This document shows, one piece after another, positions 37,615-47,140 of a DNA stretch of 64,000 nucleotides. The translations under genes were made by a program, and so were the position numbers. The notes below the pieces were generated by a model that had not been told where the DNA came from, did not search any database, and saw nothing but the letters and a program-made list of their open reading frames with translations. Every line of letters starts with the position of its first letter. Positions within the stretch are counted from its first letter, which is position 1. The stretch spans positions 62,001-126,000 of the forward strand of contig JAMPDP010000002.1 in assembly GCA_023665605.1 (NCBI GenBank). The letters are read 5' to 3'. Source of the stretch: Candidatus Amulumruptor caecigallinarius. Its GTDB lineage: Bacteria; Bacteroidota; Bacteroidia; Bacteroidales; Muribaculaceae.

Positions 37615-39547
37615 AATCTCGCCTGAGGAATATCCGATGCTGAGCAGGATTGACGCTCCCGCCGACCTGCGTAAGTTCACCATAGCGGAGCTGACACAGC
37701 TCTGCGCCGATATGCGCAAGTTCCTTATCCGGAGCCTTGCCGTGAATCCCGGCCACTTCGCATCGTCGATGGGAGCCGTGGAGCTGACGGTGGCGCTGCA
37801 CTACGTGTTCAACACCCCGTTTGACCGCATCGTGTGGGATGTGGGGCATCAGGCATACGGCCACAAGCTGCTCACAGGGCGCGCCCGCAACTTCGACACC
37901 AACCGCAAGCTCGGGGGCCTGAGCGGGTTTCCCAACCCTGATGAAAGCCCCTATGACACGTTCACGGCCGGTCATGCCTCCAACTCCATCTCCGCTGCTC
38001 TGGGTATGGCCGTGGCCACCTCGCTCAAGGGGGAAGACCCGCAGCGCCACGTGGTGGCCGTGATAGGCGATGCCTCCATCAGCGGCGGCCTCGCCTTCGA
38101 GGGACTCAACAATGCCGCCAATTCGGCGAGCAACCTGCTGATCATCCTCAACGACAATGATATGTCGATAGACCGCAACGTGGGGTCACTCAACTCCTAC
38201 CTGACGCGGCTCAACACATCCAAGACATATAACAACCTGCGCTACAAAGCTTACAAGGTACTGAGGAAGCTGCGTCTGGTGAGTGACCACTCGCGCCACA
38301 GCATACTGCGCTTCAACAACAGCCTGAAGGCCCTGATAGCCCGCGAGCAGAACATATTCGAGGGTCTCAACATCAGGTATTTCGGGCCGTTTGACGGGCA
38401 TGATCTGGAGAGGATGATACGCGTGCTCACCGACATAAAGGATATGGACGGCCCCAAGATACTGCACCTGCGCACCATCAAGGGGAAAGGTTATGCACCG
38501 GCCGAGGCCGACCCGTCGACATGGCACGCCCCGGGCAAGTTTGATCCGGTCACCGGCGAGCGCCCAAAGAGCGTAGACGCAGGGAAGCCCCGGAAGTATC
38601 AGGATGTGTTCGGCGAAACTCTCGTTGAGCTGGCGCGCGACAATGACCGCATCGTTGCCGTGACAGCAGCGATGCCCTCCGGCACCTCCGTGAACATGAT
38701 GCAAGAGGCGTTCCCGGCACGTACATTTGACGTGGGCATCTCCGAGGGACATGCGGTGACATTCTCCGGCGGTATGGCCAAGGAGGGGCTTCTCCCCTAC
38801 TGCGCCATATACAGCTCGTTCCTGCAACGCGGCTACGACCACATCATACATGACGTAGCTATCCAGAGGCTCCCTGTAACATTCTGCATAGACCGCGCAG
38901 GCATCGTCGGCGAGGATGGCGTGACCCATCACGGACTGTTCGACATAGCATACATGCGCACCATTCCGGGAATGACCGTAGCCGTACCGCGTGACGAGCG
39001 GATGCTTCGCAACCTGCTCTATACCGCGCAGTCAGACCCGCAGGGACCTATGGCCATCCGCTATCCGCGCGGAGCCGGGTCACTGGCCGACTGGCGCACA
39101 CCTATGAATACACTCTCCCGCGGGGCCGGAGAACTGCTCACAAGTGTCGGGGCTGCCAAAGCTGACGCCGTCATCCTGGCCGTGGGACCATTAGCTCTGC
39201 GTGCCGTAGAAGTCGCCTCGAAGCTGCGCGAGGAGGGACTCTGCGTGGCCGTATATGACATGGTGTTCGTCAAGCCGCTTGACTGCAATATACTCAGCGA
39301 AGTCGGCGTGTCAGATGTGCCCGTCATCACGCTGGAAGATGGCGTGAAAGCAGGAGGCATGGGTAGCGCCGTGGCCGAATGGATGGCTGCAAACGGCCAT
39401 ACTCCGCACATCACGATGCTCGGCACGCCTGATGAATTCATTGCTCAGGGCACGGTAGCCGAGCTCCACAAGCTCGCCGGGCTTGATGCCGAGAGCATCG
39501 CTCAAGCGGTGCGCGATGCAGTGAAGACCAAAACAGAGACAAGATGA
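37607..39547 (+). CDS. dxs: 1-deoxy-D-xylulose-5-phosphate synthase
   Basis: First enzyme of the MEP isoprenoid pathway, joining pyruvate and glyceraldehyde 3-phosphate with TPP. The 646-aa protein shows [15 protein letters not shown], the TPP/metal motif [28 protein letters not shown], and the pyrimidine-binding [16 protein letters not shown]. Start [11 protein letters not shown] was chosen over a 16-codon extension since it overlaps the small upstream ORF as a coupled start. The stop overlaps the trkA ATG (ATGA), so dxs, trkA and probably trkH are one transcript. Confidence 0.97.
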   Translation: MIEISPEEYPMLSRIDAPADLRKFTIAELTQLCADMRKFLIRSLAVNPGHFASSMGAVELTVALHYVFNTPFDRIVWDVGHQAYGHKLLTGRARNFDTNRKLGGLSGFPNPDESPYDTFTAGHASNSISAALGMAVATSLKGEDPQRHVVAVIGDASISGGLAFEGLNNAANSASNLLIILNDNDMSIDRNVGSLNSYLTRLNTSKTYNNLRYKAYKVLRKLRLVSDHSRHSILRFNNSLKALIAREQNIFEGLNIRYFGPFDGHDLERMIRVLTDIKDMDGPKILHLRTIKGKGYAPAEADPSTWHAPGKFDPVTGERPKSVDAGKPRKYQDVFGETLVELARDNDRIVAVTAAMPSGTSVNMMQEAFPARTFDVGISEGHAVTFSGGMAKEGLLPYCAIYSSFLQRGYDHIIHDVAIQRLPVTFCIDRAGIVGEDGVTHHGLFDIAYMRTIPGMTVAVPRDERMLRNLLYTAQSDPQGPMAIRYPRGAGSLADWRTPMNTLSRGAGELLTSVGAAKADAVILAVGPLALRAVEVASKLREEGLCVAVYDMVFVKPLDCNILSEVGVSDVPVITLEDGVKAGGMGSAVAEWMAANGHTPHITMLGTPDEFIAQGTVAELHKLAGLDAESIAQAVRDAVKTKTETR

Positions 39548-40878
39548 GAATCATAATAGCCGGTGCCGGAGAAGTGGGCACCCATCTGGCCAAGATGCTC
39601 TCCAGCGAGGACGAAGATATTCTGGTGCTTGACAAGAGCAGCGAGAAGCTGGAGGTTCTTGACGCGAACTACAATCTGATGACCCACCGCGGGAGTCCCA
39701 TCTCATTTGACGCCCAAAGGGAGAGCGGCGTGGAGGGGAGCGACCTGTTCATTGCCGTCACGCCGTCAGAGACCGCCAACATCCTTGCCTGCCAGATAGC
39801 TAAGAACCTGGGTGCGCTTCACACCGTGGCGCGCATAGACAACTACGAGTATCTCCGCGAGGGGAACCGCGAGTTTTTCGACGATCTGGGCGTGGACTCG
39901 CTGATATACCCCGAGATGCTTGCCGCGCGCGAGATTATGACAGCTTTGGAAGTGTCGTGGGCCCGCCACTGGTTTGAGCTACATGACGGAGAGCTGATAC
40001 TGATAGGCGTGAAGATACGTGAGAATGCCCCGATCATAGGGCATCAGCTCAAGGAGCTGACCTCAGCGAACCACTACACCCACGTGGCCGCCATCAAGCG
40101 CAACCATGGCACCATCATACCGCGTGGCGACGATGAGGTGGCCGCGGGCGACATCATCTACTTCACCACCACCAAGGAGCATGTGGCCGACATCCGCACC
40201 CTCTGCGGCAAGCAGGACCAGCACATCAAGCGCGTGCTTGTGATGGGTGGCAGCCGCATAGCCGTGAGATTTGCCGAGTTGGCGCGCGACAAGTTTAAGG
40301 TGAAGATGATAGAGATAGACCGCAAACACTGTGACAAGCTGGCCGAGAAATGCCCCGATGCGAGGATAGTGTATGGCGATGCTCGCGACATCGACACCCT
40401 CCGCGACCAAGGTGTGCAGGACTTCGACGCCTTCGTAGCCCTGACAGACAGCTCCGAGGCCAACATTCTGACCTGTCTGTCGGCCAAAGAGTTAGGGGTT
40501 GAGAAGACCATTGCCGAGGTAGAAGATATACAGTTTATCTCGCAGGCCGAAAACCTCAACATCGGCACCATCATCAACAAGAAACTGATAGCATCGAGCA
40601 AGATATTCCAGATACTGCTTGACACGGACACAGACTCGTCAAAGTGCCTTGCGCTGGCCGACGCCGAGGTTGCCGAGCTTGAGGTGCATGAGGGAGCGAA
40701 AGTGACCAAGGGCCCGATACACACCCTCAAGCTGCCCCGCGACATTACCATGGCCGGTATGATACGTGACGGCAAAGGTATGCTTGTGAGCGGCGGCACG
40801 CAGCTGCGTGCCGGGGACTATGTGCTGGTGTTCACTCTGGGCGGAGCCATCCACAAGCTCGACAAACTCTTTAATTGA
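39544..40878 (+). CDS. trkA: Trk potassium transporter peripheral subunit TrkA
   Basis: Cytoplasmic gating subunit of the Trk K+ uptake system. The 444-aa protein has two RCK units: the first NAD-binding fold [13 protein letters not shown] with its TrkA-C part, and the second [15 protein letters not shown] from residue ~235, each followed by acidic beta-strand residues. Overlaps dxs by 4 bp; trkH lies 62 bp downstream. Confidence 0.96.
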   Translation: MRIIIAGAGEVGTHLAKMLSSEDEDILVLDKSSEKLEVLDANYNLMTHRGSPISFDAQRESGVEGSDLFIAVTPSETANILACQIAKNLGALHTVARIDNYEYLREGNREFFDDLGVDSLIYPEMLAAREIMTALEVSWARHWFELHDGELILIGVKIRENAPIIGHQLKELTSANHYTHVAAIKRNHGTIIPRGDDEVAAGDIIYFTTTKEHVADIRTLCGKQDQHIKRVLVMGGSRIAVRFAELARDKFKVKMIEIDRKHCDKLAEKCPDARIVYGDARDIDTLRDQGVQDFDAFVALTDSSEANILTCLSAKELGVEKTIAEVEDIQFISQAENLNIGTIINKKLIASSKIFQILLDTDTDSSKCLALADAEVAELEVHEGAKVTKGPIHTLKLPRDITMAGMIRDGKGMLVSGGTQLRAGDYVLVFTLGGAIHKLDKLFN

Positions 40879-40940
40879 GAGGAACCACCAGCGAGCATAT
40901 TATATCACGCCATATATCAGCAATATACAATCGTGCACAC

Positions 40941-42446
40941 ATGGCTAACGGCATAAGCCACTTCTTTCATCTGGGACTAAAGACACCGGTGGTAAACCTA
41001 ACGGCCATCGGTCGCATGCTCGGCTGGCTGCTATTGATAGAGTCTGCGTTCATGCTCATCCCGCTGCTCACCACGGTGGTGTATGGCGAGGAGGACTGGT
41101 ATGCATTCTCGCTCTCTATTGGAGCCACGGCACTTGCCGGCCTGATAGCCGTGAACATCTTCAGGCCGCGCGTCCGCAGCATGGGTAAACGCGAGGGCTT
41201 CCTGTTGACGGCGGTGGTATGGGTAGTGTTCTCGCTGTTCGGGATGCTGCCGCTGCTTATCAGCAGCACGCCGCTGACGGTGAGCGAGGCCTTCTTCGAG
41301 GCTATGTCAGGCTTCACGACGACCGGCGCCACCGTGATAGAGGATGTTGAGTCACTGAGCCACGGCATAGTGATGTGGCGGTGTGTGATGCAATGGCTGG
41401 GGGGCATGGGTATCATCATGTTCACCCTGGCAGTGCTACCGCAGTTCAATCACTCCGGGGGCCTGATGATGTTTAACGCCGAGGTGACAGGTATTACCCA
41501 TGACAAGTTGCGACCTCGCATCTCGCAGACTGCCAAGGGGCTGTGGTTGATATACATATCACTGAGCGTGCTGCTGATAGCGTTTCTGTGGGTAGGGCCG
41601 ATGAACTTCTTTCAGGCCGTGTGCCACGGGTTCTCCACAATCTCCACCGGCGGCTACTCCACAGAGAACAGCGGTCTGTCGCATTGGGATGACTCTCTGT
41701 ATGTGAAGATTGTGGTGACACTGTTCATGTTTGTCGGCGGCGTGAACTTCTCGCTGATTTACGCGTCGGTGCTCGGGGGCGTGCGCAATCTGTGGCGCAA
41801 CGATGTGTTTCGCACCTATGTGTATGTGGTGCTTGTGGCATTGGTGCTGTTTGACATCGCGATTATAGCACGCGGTCAGTGTTTCGGGCCAAAGGATGTG
41901 TTGATAGAGCCGTTGTTTCAGATCACCTCCACCATCACCTCAACAGGTTTCATGGTGACCAACTTCGAGAAGTGGGGCACGTCGGTGCTTGTGCTGGTGT
42001 TCATGCTGATGTTTGTCGGAGCCAGCGCGGGGAGCACCTCCGGCGGTGCGAAGCTCGACCGACTGCGGTGCGTGGTTATACACACGTTCAACCAGTTGCG
42101 TCAGGTGCTGAATCCCCGCTCAGTGTACACCATCCGCGTCAACGGCCGCGTGGTGTCGCAGGAGACCATCAACAAAATCATGGCCTTCATGGCCATCTAC
42201 ATGATTACCATATTCATCAGCTCGATAATATTGACTGCGTTGCATGTGCCGCTGGTGGATGCGTTCTTCTCCACATTCTCATGTATGGGCAACAATGGAC
42301 TTGGTGCCGGTGTTACCGGCTACGGCAGCAGCTATGAGATCATCCCCGATGCCGGCAAGTGGGTGCTGTCACTTGTGATGCTCATCGGGCGTCTGGAAAT
42401 ATTCACCATCTTTGTGCTGTTCGTGCCAGAATTTTGGGAGAAATGA
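40941..42446 (+). CDS. trkH: Trk potassium transporter membrane subunit TrkH
   Basis: Ion-conducting subunit of Trk, 501 aa with about ten membrane helices in four MPM repeats. Filter-like segments seen are MSGFTTTGATV, GFSTISTGGYST, TSTITSTGFM and CMGNNGLGAG, and the C-terminus ends IGRLEIFTIFVLFVPEFW, standard for TrkH. ATG 40941 (MANGISHFFHLG) was chosen over an upstream in-frame start because it has the family N-terminus. Confidence 0.96.
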   Translation: MANGISHFFHLGLKTPVVNLTAIGRMLGWLLLIESAFMLIPLLTTVVYGEEDWYAFSLSIGATALAGLIAVNIFRPRVRSMGKREGFLLTAVVWVVFSLFGMLPLLISSTPLTVSEAFFEAMSGFTTTGATVIEDVESLSHGIVMWRCVMQWLGGMGIIMFTLAVLPQFNHSGGLMMFNAEVTGITHDKLRPRISQTAKGLWLIYISLSVLLIAFLWVGPMNFFQAVCHGFSTISTGGYSTENSGLSHWDDSLYVKIVVTLFMFVGGVNFSLIYASVLGGVRNLWRNDVFRTYVYVVLVALVLFDIAIIARGQCFGPKDVLIEPLFQITSTITSTGFMVTNFEKWGTSVLVLVFMLMFVGASAGSTSGGAKLDRLRCVVIHTFNQLRQVLNPRSVYTIRVNGRVVSQETINKIMAFMAIYMITIFISSIILTALHVPLVDAFFSTFSCMGNNGLGAGVTGYGSSYEIIPDAGKWVLSLVMLIGRLEIFTIFVLFVPEFWEK

Positions 42447-42506
42447 TTAAATTAGCATCGTAATCACTCCTCGCTCTGTCGACACATCCTATCAATCCAC
42501 TGACCT

Positions 42507-43547
42507 GTGAGACTCCACACCACATCACTGCCACGGCTTGCCGTAATCATTCTATCAGCTGTCGCTCTGACTCTTGGCGGCTGCTCGTCAAGCAAAAAGG
42601 CCACCTCAAAGACGAAAACCACGAGTTACGTCAAGCCCAAACCGTCGTCGCAAAACCGCGATGTGTCGCTTGAGGGGTTGAGCGGCTCGGAGCGGACGCT
42701 CATCAGCGAAGCGCGCCAGTGGCTCGGCACACCATATAAATATGGTGGCAACACCCGTAGCGGAGTGGATTGCTCAGGGTTTGTATATCACGTGTACCGC
42801 AACTCGCTTGACATATCGCTGCCACGCAACTCAGCTCGTCAGCATGACTACTGCTCCAAGGTAAAGCGCGAAGACCTGGCAACGGGCGACCTGGTGTTTT
42901 TCGCTACAAACAAGGGTAGCCGCAGCGTGAGTCATGTGGGTCTCTATGTTGGTGACAACAAGATGATTCACGCATCCACCCGCCGAGGTGTCATAGTGCA
43001 GGACCTCAGCGACGACTATTACAAAAAGGCATACGTAGGTGCCGGCAGGGTAAGCGAATTTGCCTCCTTGACAAAGGCAGACAAGAAGAAAAAGTCCGCC
43101 AAGGCGAAGAGCAAGAGCGAGAATGCCACACCTGAGCGTGCCCCGGAACGCGCCAAGGAGCCGACACCGGTAAAAAGTGACAAACCGGCACAGCAGGAAA
43201 CGGAGGCAGCGTCGCCTGTTCAACCCGGGACATCTGCTACCCCGGGGCAAGGAGCGGCAACAGTCGCACCCGCCGACTCCCCCTTTTACGAATTTGAGAC
43301 CCCCGAGAGTGATGAAACGCCTGCCAATGACGAGCCTACTGCCACCAGCGGAAGCAGCCCTGCCGTCATTGCACCGGAATCGCGGAATGCTCAGTCAACG
43401 GGCAATACTCCGGAAACGGCAAGCTCGGCTACCATTCAGCCCGCTCCGGCCAAGGCGGTGAAAATCAGCCCCTCCCCTACTCAAACCGCAACTACAACCG
43501 GAGAAGCCCGCACACAGGTGCTCTCGAAGCTCCCCGACCTGCAATAA
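42507..43547 (+). CDS. NlpC/P60 cell-wall peptidase lipoprotein with Pro/Ala/Thr-rich tail
   Basis: Gamma-D-glutamyl-diaminopimelate-type peptidase acting on peptidoglycan stem peptides. The 346-aa protein starts from a GTG codon; a signal ends in the lipobox LTLGGCSSS. The NlpC/P60 domain (residues ~55-180) holds catalytic Cys in GVDCSGFVYHVYRN and His in SHVGLYVGDNKMIHAS. The last ~150 residues are low-complexity Pro, Ala, Thr, Ser and Lys, probably a flexible spacer in the periplasm. About 60 bp after trkH, no promoter recognised between. Confidence 0.92.
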   Translation: MRLHTTSLPRLAVIILSAVALTLGGCSSSKKATSKTKTTSYVKPKPSSQNRDVSLEGLSGSERTLISEARQWLGTPYKYGGNTRSGVDCSGFVYHVYRNSLDISLPRNSARQHDYCSKVKREDLATGDLVFFATNKGSRSVSHVGLYVGDNKMIHASTRRGVIVQDLSDDYYKKAYVGAGRVSEFASLTKADKKKKSAKAKSKSENATPERAPERAKEPTPVKSDKPAQQETEAASPVQPGTSATPGQGAATVAPADSPFYEFETPESDETPANDEPTATSGSSPAVIAPESRNAQSTGNTPETASSATIQPAPAKAVKISPSPTQTATTTGEARTQVLSKLPDLQ

Positions 43548-43741
43548 CCTCTCCACAGCCTGCCAACTAAAGTTAGAATAGGTGTCAAAATCGAAACAAT
43601 AACCGGTGGCAACCATAAACAGCTGCGGTCAATAGAAGTCAATGCCTCTGCTCGGTGCTGATTGGCAAGCGATATGAAAAAAGTTTGAAGTAGTTGACCC
43701 GGAAACATAAAGCGTGTGCAGAAATATTCGCAAATTATTAC

Positions 43742-43749
43742 TAACTTTG
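43742..43749 (+). promoter_or_regulatory. -7 element for tRNA-Pro
   Basis: TAACTTTG, 16 bp before the tRNA 5' end. The 195 bp between the NlpC/P60 stop and here show nothing else. Confidence 0.6.
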
Positions 43750-43764
43750 CAGCACAAAACCCCT

Positions 43765-43838
43765 CGGAGCGTAGCGCAGCCCGGTAGCGCACCTGCTTTG
43801 GGAGCAGGGGGTCGCGAGTTCGAGTCTCGCCACTCCGA
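43765..43838 (+). tRNA. tRNA-Pro (UGG), likely ICE attachment site
   Basis: Full cloverleaf: acceptor CGGAGCG with CACTCCG, D arm GCGC/GCGC, anticodon arm CCTGC-TTTGGGA-GCAGG giving anticodon UGG, T arm GCGAG-TTCGAGT-CTCGC, discriminator A; no encoded CCA. The acceptor stem has one mismatch, C43770 against A43832. An integrase gene begins 309 bp downstream on the same strand, the usual arrangement of an element inserted at a tRNA 3' end, so the 3' part may be element-derived. Confidence 0.95.
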
Positions 43839-43856
43839 CTGTCTTAACAGCCCCAG

Positions 43857-43891
43857 AAAGCGATGGCCCGACACACCAGCCATCGCTTTTT
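43857..43891 (+). terminator. Terminator after tRNA-Pro
   Basis: AAAGCGATGG pairs perfectly with CCATCGCTTT (10 bp, 13-nt loop), followed by TT; 18 bp after the tRNA. Confidence 0.85.
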
Positions 43892-44066
43892 ACTCTCTCA
43901 TAAATATCTATTAATAAGATTGTTGCCGTTTCAAGCGGGTCTATGAGGTAGAATTCCAGTCTCAATATGTGTCGCCCTTGAAGCCCACGTGAGGATGATT
44001 AAAAAAACGGTCTGCGGTTGTTCCATTCTGTAAAGTTGTGACCCCTTTTGTACCTTTCGGTGCATT

Positions 44067-44086
44067 TATGTGCAAATTTGCACATA
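44067..44086. promoter_or_regulatory. Perfect 20-bp palindrome upstream of int, possible operator
   Basis: TATGTGCAAATTTGCACATA equals its own reverse complement. It lies 61 bp before the integrase ATG and a few bp after TACCTTTC, a weak -7-like match, so it is well placed to bind a repressor or the integrase. Confidence 0.45.
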
Positions 44087-44146
44087 CAGGTGTGTGGTCA
44101 AAATGGAACATTATGGAACAATTCGGGACACAACTTTTTAACCATC

Positions 44147-45454
44147 ATGGCTTCCGTAACTCTCTATCTCGACAAGCGTAGCTCCGGCTGCGGGCCCTTG
44201 TCACTCAAGTGGCTTTTTTCACAGTCATGCCGTACTGCACTCCTCCCTACCGGCATCAAGCTTACTCCCTATCAGTGGGACGCGGTGAAGCGTCAGGTAA
44301 CGCGGCGCCACCCTGACCGAGACCTTATCAATCAGACGCTGACCGCCCGCATGGCTCAGATCAACCTTGTGCTGATGGAATGGGAGTCACGGGGCTACAT
44401 CCGCTCGATGACGGCAACGGACATCCGCCGCAACCTTGAGCCGCTGCTCCCTCCCATCATTCTGCCGGACGAGGAGGCGGTGGCCACGCTGAACTTCTCG
44501 CCTCTGACGATAGCCAATCCTCTCATGCCCGCCCCGGTGAGTGGCGGAATGGTACGCAAGACCCCTTTCTTGCGATGGTATGACCGTTTCGCGGCCACCA
44601 AGAGCGACAGGACAGCGGAGGTGTATGAACACACCCGGCGCAGGTTGCTGGCCTATCTCGGTGAGAAGAAGCTCCGGGCACTCGCCTTTGAGGACATCAC
44701 GCCCATGTGGCTCCGCGACTTTGACGCTTTCATGGCTCAGACGGCCCCATCGGCCAATGCACGGGCTATCCACATGAGGAACATCCGCACGGTATTCAAC
44801 GCGGCCATTGCCGAGGATGACATCACGTGCTATCCATTCCGCAAGTATCAGATAAAGACGGAACGGACGCGCAAACGGTCGCTGTCAATCAATGCGCTCC
44901 GGCAACTGTTCGAGTATCCCTGCGACGAGTACACGGCATATTACCGTGACATATTCAAGCTCATGTTCTTCTTCATCGGCATCAACCTCGTTGACCTCTG
45001 CAACCTCAAATCGGTCAGCCGGGATGGGCGCATCGAATACAAGCGGGCCAAGACCGGGCGCGAGTACTCTATCAAGGTAGAGCCTGAGGCGGCTGAGCTG
45101 CTTGAACGTCTGAAAGGAAAGGACTATCTCATAGACCCGCTTGACCGTTACAACAATCACCGGGACTTCAACCAGCACATCAATGATGCCCTGAAGAAGA
45201 TAGGCCCGGTGACCCGAAGCGGACGCGGCGGCAGGAAGGAGGTAAAGCCCCTGTTCCCGGAGCTTAGTACTTACTGGTCGCGCCACACATGGGCTACTAT
45301 AGCGGCAAGCCTTGACATCCCCAAGGAAACCATAGCTGCCGCTTTAGGGCACGGACGTACAAGCGTGACCGACATCTACATCGACTTTGACCAGACGAAG
45401 GTTGATGTCGCCAACCGTCGCGTCATTGACTGGGTACTCTACGGCAAGCGTTGA
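44147..45454 (+). CDS. int: Tyrosine recombinase (ICE integrase)
   Basis: Catalyses integration and excision of the element. The 435-aa protein has an N-terminal arm-binding region (MASVTLYLDKRSSG), a SAM-like core-binding domain (~145-240) and a catalytic domain with Lys in YKRAKTGREYS, Arg379-His380 in YWSRHTWAT, His402 in LGHG and nucleophile Tyr411 in VTDIYIDFD. The usual first catalytic Arg is replaced: FFIGINLVDL has Asn280 where GLR is expected, as seen in several Bacteroidota ICE integrases. ATG 44147 begins the family-typical N-terminus. The 3' end (DWVLYGKR) is echoed by a remnant near 47 kb. Confidence 0.95.
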   Translation: MASVTLYLDKRSSGCGPLSLKWLFSQSCRTALLPTGIKLTPYQWDAVKRQVTRRHPDRDLINQTLTARMAQINLVLMEWESRGYIRSMTATDIRRNLEPLLPPIILPDEEAVATLNFSPLTIANPLMPAPVSGGMVRKTPFLRWYDRFAATKSDRTAEVYEHTRRRLLAYLGEKKLRALAFEDITPMWLRDFDAFMAQTAPSANARAIHMRNIRTVFNAAIAEDDITCYPFRKYQIKTERTRKRSLSINALRQLFEYPCDEYTAYYRDIFKLMFFFIGINLVDLCNLKSVSRDGRIEYKRAKTGREYSIKVEPEAAELLERLKGKDYLIDPLDRYNNHRDFNQHINDALKKIGPVTRSGRGGRKEVKPLFPELSTYWSRHTWATIAASLDIPKETIAAALGHGRTSVTDIYIDFDQTKVDVANRRVIDWVLYGKR

Positions 45455-45514
45455 CTTCCCTCTTGCATATTTACCTCTGGCCGACTCTGATTCTTTCGGA
45501 GCCGGCCTTTTCGT
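45440..45514 (+). repeat. Direct repeat 1: int 3' end plus terminator
   Basis: Matches 47064-47138: a 26-bp identity (TACGGCAAGCGTTGACTTCC + CTCTTG), ~13 variable bases, then a 27-bp identity holding the terminator hairpin (GGCCGACTCTGA with TCGGAGCCGGCC) followed by TTTT. Confidence 0.85.
45479..45514 (+). terminator. int terminator
   Basis: 12-bp stem with one mismatch, TTCT loop, then TTTT; 24 bp after the int stop. Just beyond it is an inverted repeat ATATCACATTT (45518-45528) / AAATGTGATAT (45567-45577). Confidence 0.8.
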
Positions 45515-45646
45515 TACATATCACATTTATCACGAGTATACGGACGAAAGCACAATCACTGAGGGAAAATGTGATATTAGCCTTTTGTAGTGACCTTTTG
45601 CATTGCTGTAAGATATATATAATATCCATGAGACGGTTGCTACTTT

Positions 45647-45677
45647 TTGCTGTGCTTAATAATTGTCACTATCTTTG
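45647..45677 (+). promoter_or_regulatory. Promoter for the AAA/DUF4143 ATPase
   Basis: TTTTTG, about 20 nt, TATCTTTG (45670-45677), 44 bp before the chosen start. Confidence 0.6.
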
Positions 45678-45720
45678 CGTTGTCTAATTGTGGAACAAAT
45701 ACCACTTAATGACAATAAGC

Positions 45721-46974
45721 ATGATTATAAACAGAGATACATACTTGCGAAAACTTATTTCGCGCAGACATAATGGAATGATAAAAATTGTCACTGGTGT
45801 CCGACGATGTGGCAAATCATTTCTACTTTCTACCATCTACGCAAGCTGGCTCAGAGAGCAGGGTGTAGATGAAAGCCACATTATAACAATTGATTTGGAG
45901 GACAGGCGCAATAAGCAGTTGCGTGACCCGGATGTGCTGTTGGGGTATATAGACTCCAAGATAAAAGATAATTCTGTGCACTACATAATGATAGATGAAA
46001 TTCAGCATGTCCCGGAATTTGAGGATGTACTTAACAGCTATCTGAAAATGCCTAATGCTGATGTTTACGTAACTGGCAGCAATGCTAAATTCCTCTCTAA
46101 AGATATTATTACCACATTCCGTGGTCGTGGTGATGAGATAAAGTTGTTCCCACTGAGCTTCCGTGAGATATACCCTCACATGGATATGCTCAAGGACCGT
46201 GCCCTAACAACATATATGCTTTATGGAGGATTACCTCAGATACTCTTTGAGAACACAGATGAAGAAAAAAACGAATATCTTAAGGCCCTCTTCACCCACA
46301 CTTACCTAAAAGATATAGTGGAACGCTATCATATTCGCAATACAGAAATCCTCGATGAGTTGTTAAACATTCTTGCATCCGGGATTGGCTCCTTGACCAA
46401 TCCAACTAAACTTGTGAACACGTTTGAAAGCGTAAAGCATGAACGAGTTAACAGAATGACTCTTTCGTCATATCTTGATTATATCTGCGACTCATTCCTC
46501 ATAGAGAAAGCTACAAGGTATGATATTAAGGGAAAACGGTATATCGATAGCCCCTACAAATATTATTTTGTGGACTGTGGACTTAGAAATGCACGTCTAA
46601 ATTTTCGTCAAACAGAGCCGTCTCACCTAATGGAAAACGTCATCTATAATGAGATGCGAGTGCGAGGATACAATGTTGATGTTGGCGTCGTTCCAGTCAG
46701 AAAAAGGACTGTAGACGGGATTAACGCAAGAAGTCAATTGGAGGTTGATTTTGTATGCAATCTTGGCAGCAAGCGCTATTATATCCAGTCCGCGTATCGA
46801 ATGCCTGACGAAGAAAAGTTAAAACAGGAAGAAGCATCATTGGTGAATATTGATGATTCTTTTAAGAAAATCATAATAGTAGGGGAAGACATTCCTATCT
46901 TGCGCAATGAGGCCGGAATAATGACGATAGGTATTTACGATTTCTTATTGAATGACAACTCGTTGGATTTGTAA
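45721..46974 (+). CDS. AAA ATPase with DUF4143 domain, ICE cargo
   Basis: A 417-aa P-loop ATPase of the AAA_14 plus DUF4143 type. Walker A GVRRCGKS is at residues 26-33 and Walker B YIMIDEIQ at ~88-95; VTGSNAKFLS is a sensor-like strand; the C-terminal half (ARLNFRQTEPSHLMENVIYN and SQLEVDFVCNLG) is DUF4143 with a restriction-endonuclease-like acidic E-x-D pattern. Role of this family is not established. It is AT-rich against its neighbours and sits alone between intact int and a second, decayed int 3' end, so it entered separately. Start at 45721 (MIINRDTYL) is preferred; ATG 45709 is possible. Confidence 0.85.
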   Translation: MIINRDTYLRKLISRRHNGMIKIVTGVRRCGKSFLLSTIYASWLREQGVDESHIITIDLEDRRNKQLRDPDVLLGYIDSKIKDNSVHYIMIDEIQHVPEFEDVLNSYLKMPNADVYVTGSNAKFLSKDIITTFRGRGDEIKLFPLSFREIYPHMDMLKDRALTTYMLYGGLPQILFENTDEEKNEYLKALFTHTYLKDIVERYHIRNTEILDELLNILASGIGSLTNPTKLVNTFESVKHERVNRMTLSSYLDYICDSFLIEKATRYDIKGKRYIDSPYKYYFVDCGLRNARLNFRQTEPSHLMENVIYNEMRVRGYNVDVGVVPVRKRTVDGINARSQLEVDFVCNLGSKRYYIQSAYRMPDEEKLKQEEASLVNIDDSFKKIIIVGEDIPILRNEAGIMTIGIYDFLLNDNSLDL

Positions 46975-46999
46975 ACAACCAGTTCATTGGCTATTGAGG

Positions 47000-47077
47000 T
47001 GACAGAGCCCACCAAGGGTTGATATTACAAACCATCACAAGAAAGATTATTGACCGGGGGCTTTACGGCAAGCGTTG
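47000..47077 (+). pseudogene. Remnant of a second integrase gene 3' end
   Basis: Aligns with the last ~25 codons of int: GGTTGAT, AACCATCAC, ATTGACCGGGGGCTTTACGG correspond to GGTTGAT, AACCGTCGC, ATTGACTGGGTACTCTACGG at 45400-45440, with a ~6-nt insertion that shifts frame, and the same final codons (LYGKR stop). Differences at scattered bases show it is not a recent copy but a related integrase end left behind. Confidence 0.6.
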
Positions 47078-47138
47078 ACTTCCCTCTTGTGCACTCCCTC
47101 ACAGGCCGACTCTGATTCTTTCGGAGCCGGTCTTTTTC
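47064..47138 (+). repeat. Direct repeat 2: int end plus terminator
   Basis: Second copy of 45440-45514. The hairpin GGCCGACTCTGA/TCGGAGCCGGTC followed by TTTTT at 47104-47138 would stop transcription of the ATPase gene. Confidence 0.85.
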
Positions 47139-47140
47139 GC

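Larger units (their letters stand above)
43839..44146 (+). other. Left end of the ICE and integrase control region
   Basis: Contains a terminator (43857-43891) and a perfect 20-bp palindrome (44067-44086). ATGGAACA occurs at 44103 and 44113 on the plus strand and inverted at 44019, possible integrase or regulator sites. No coding sequence supported. The exact junction cannot be fixed without the right end. Confidence 0.5.

Noticed and set aside
36676-37719. 347-aa version of superoxide dismutase
   Set aside because: The extra N-terminal 156 residues have no family similarity and run antisense through the small ORF and dxs start.
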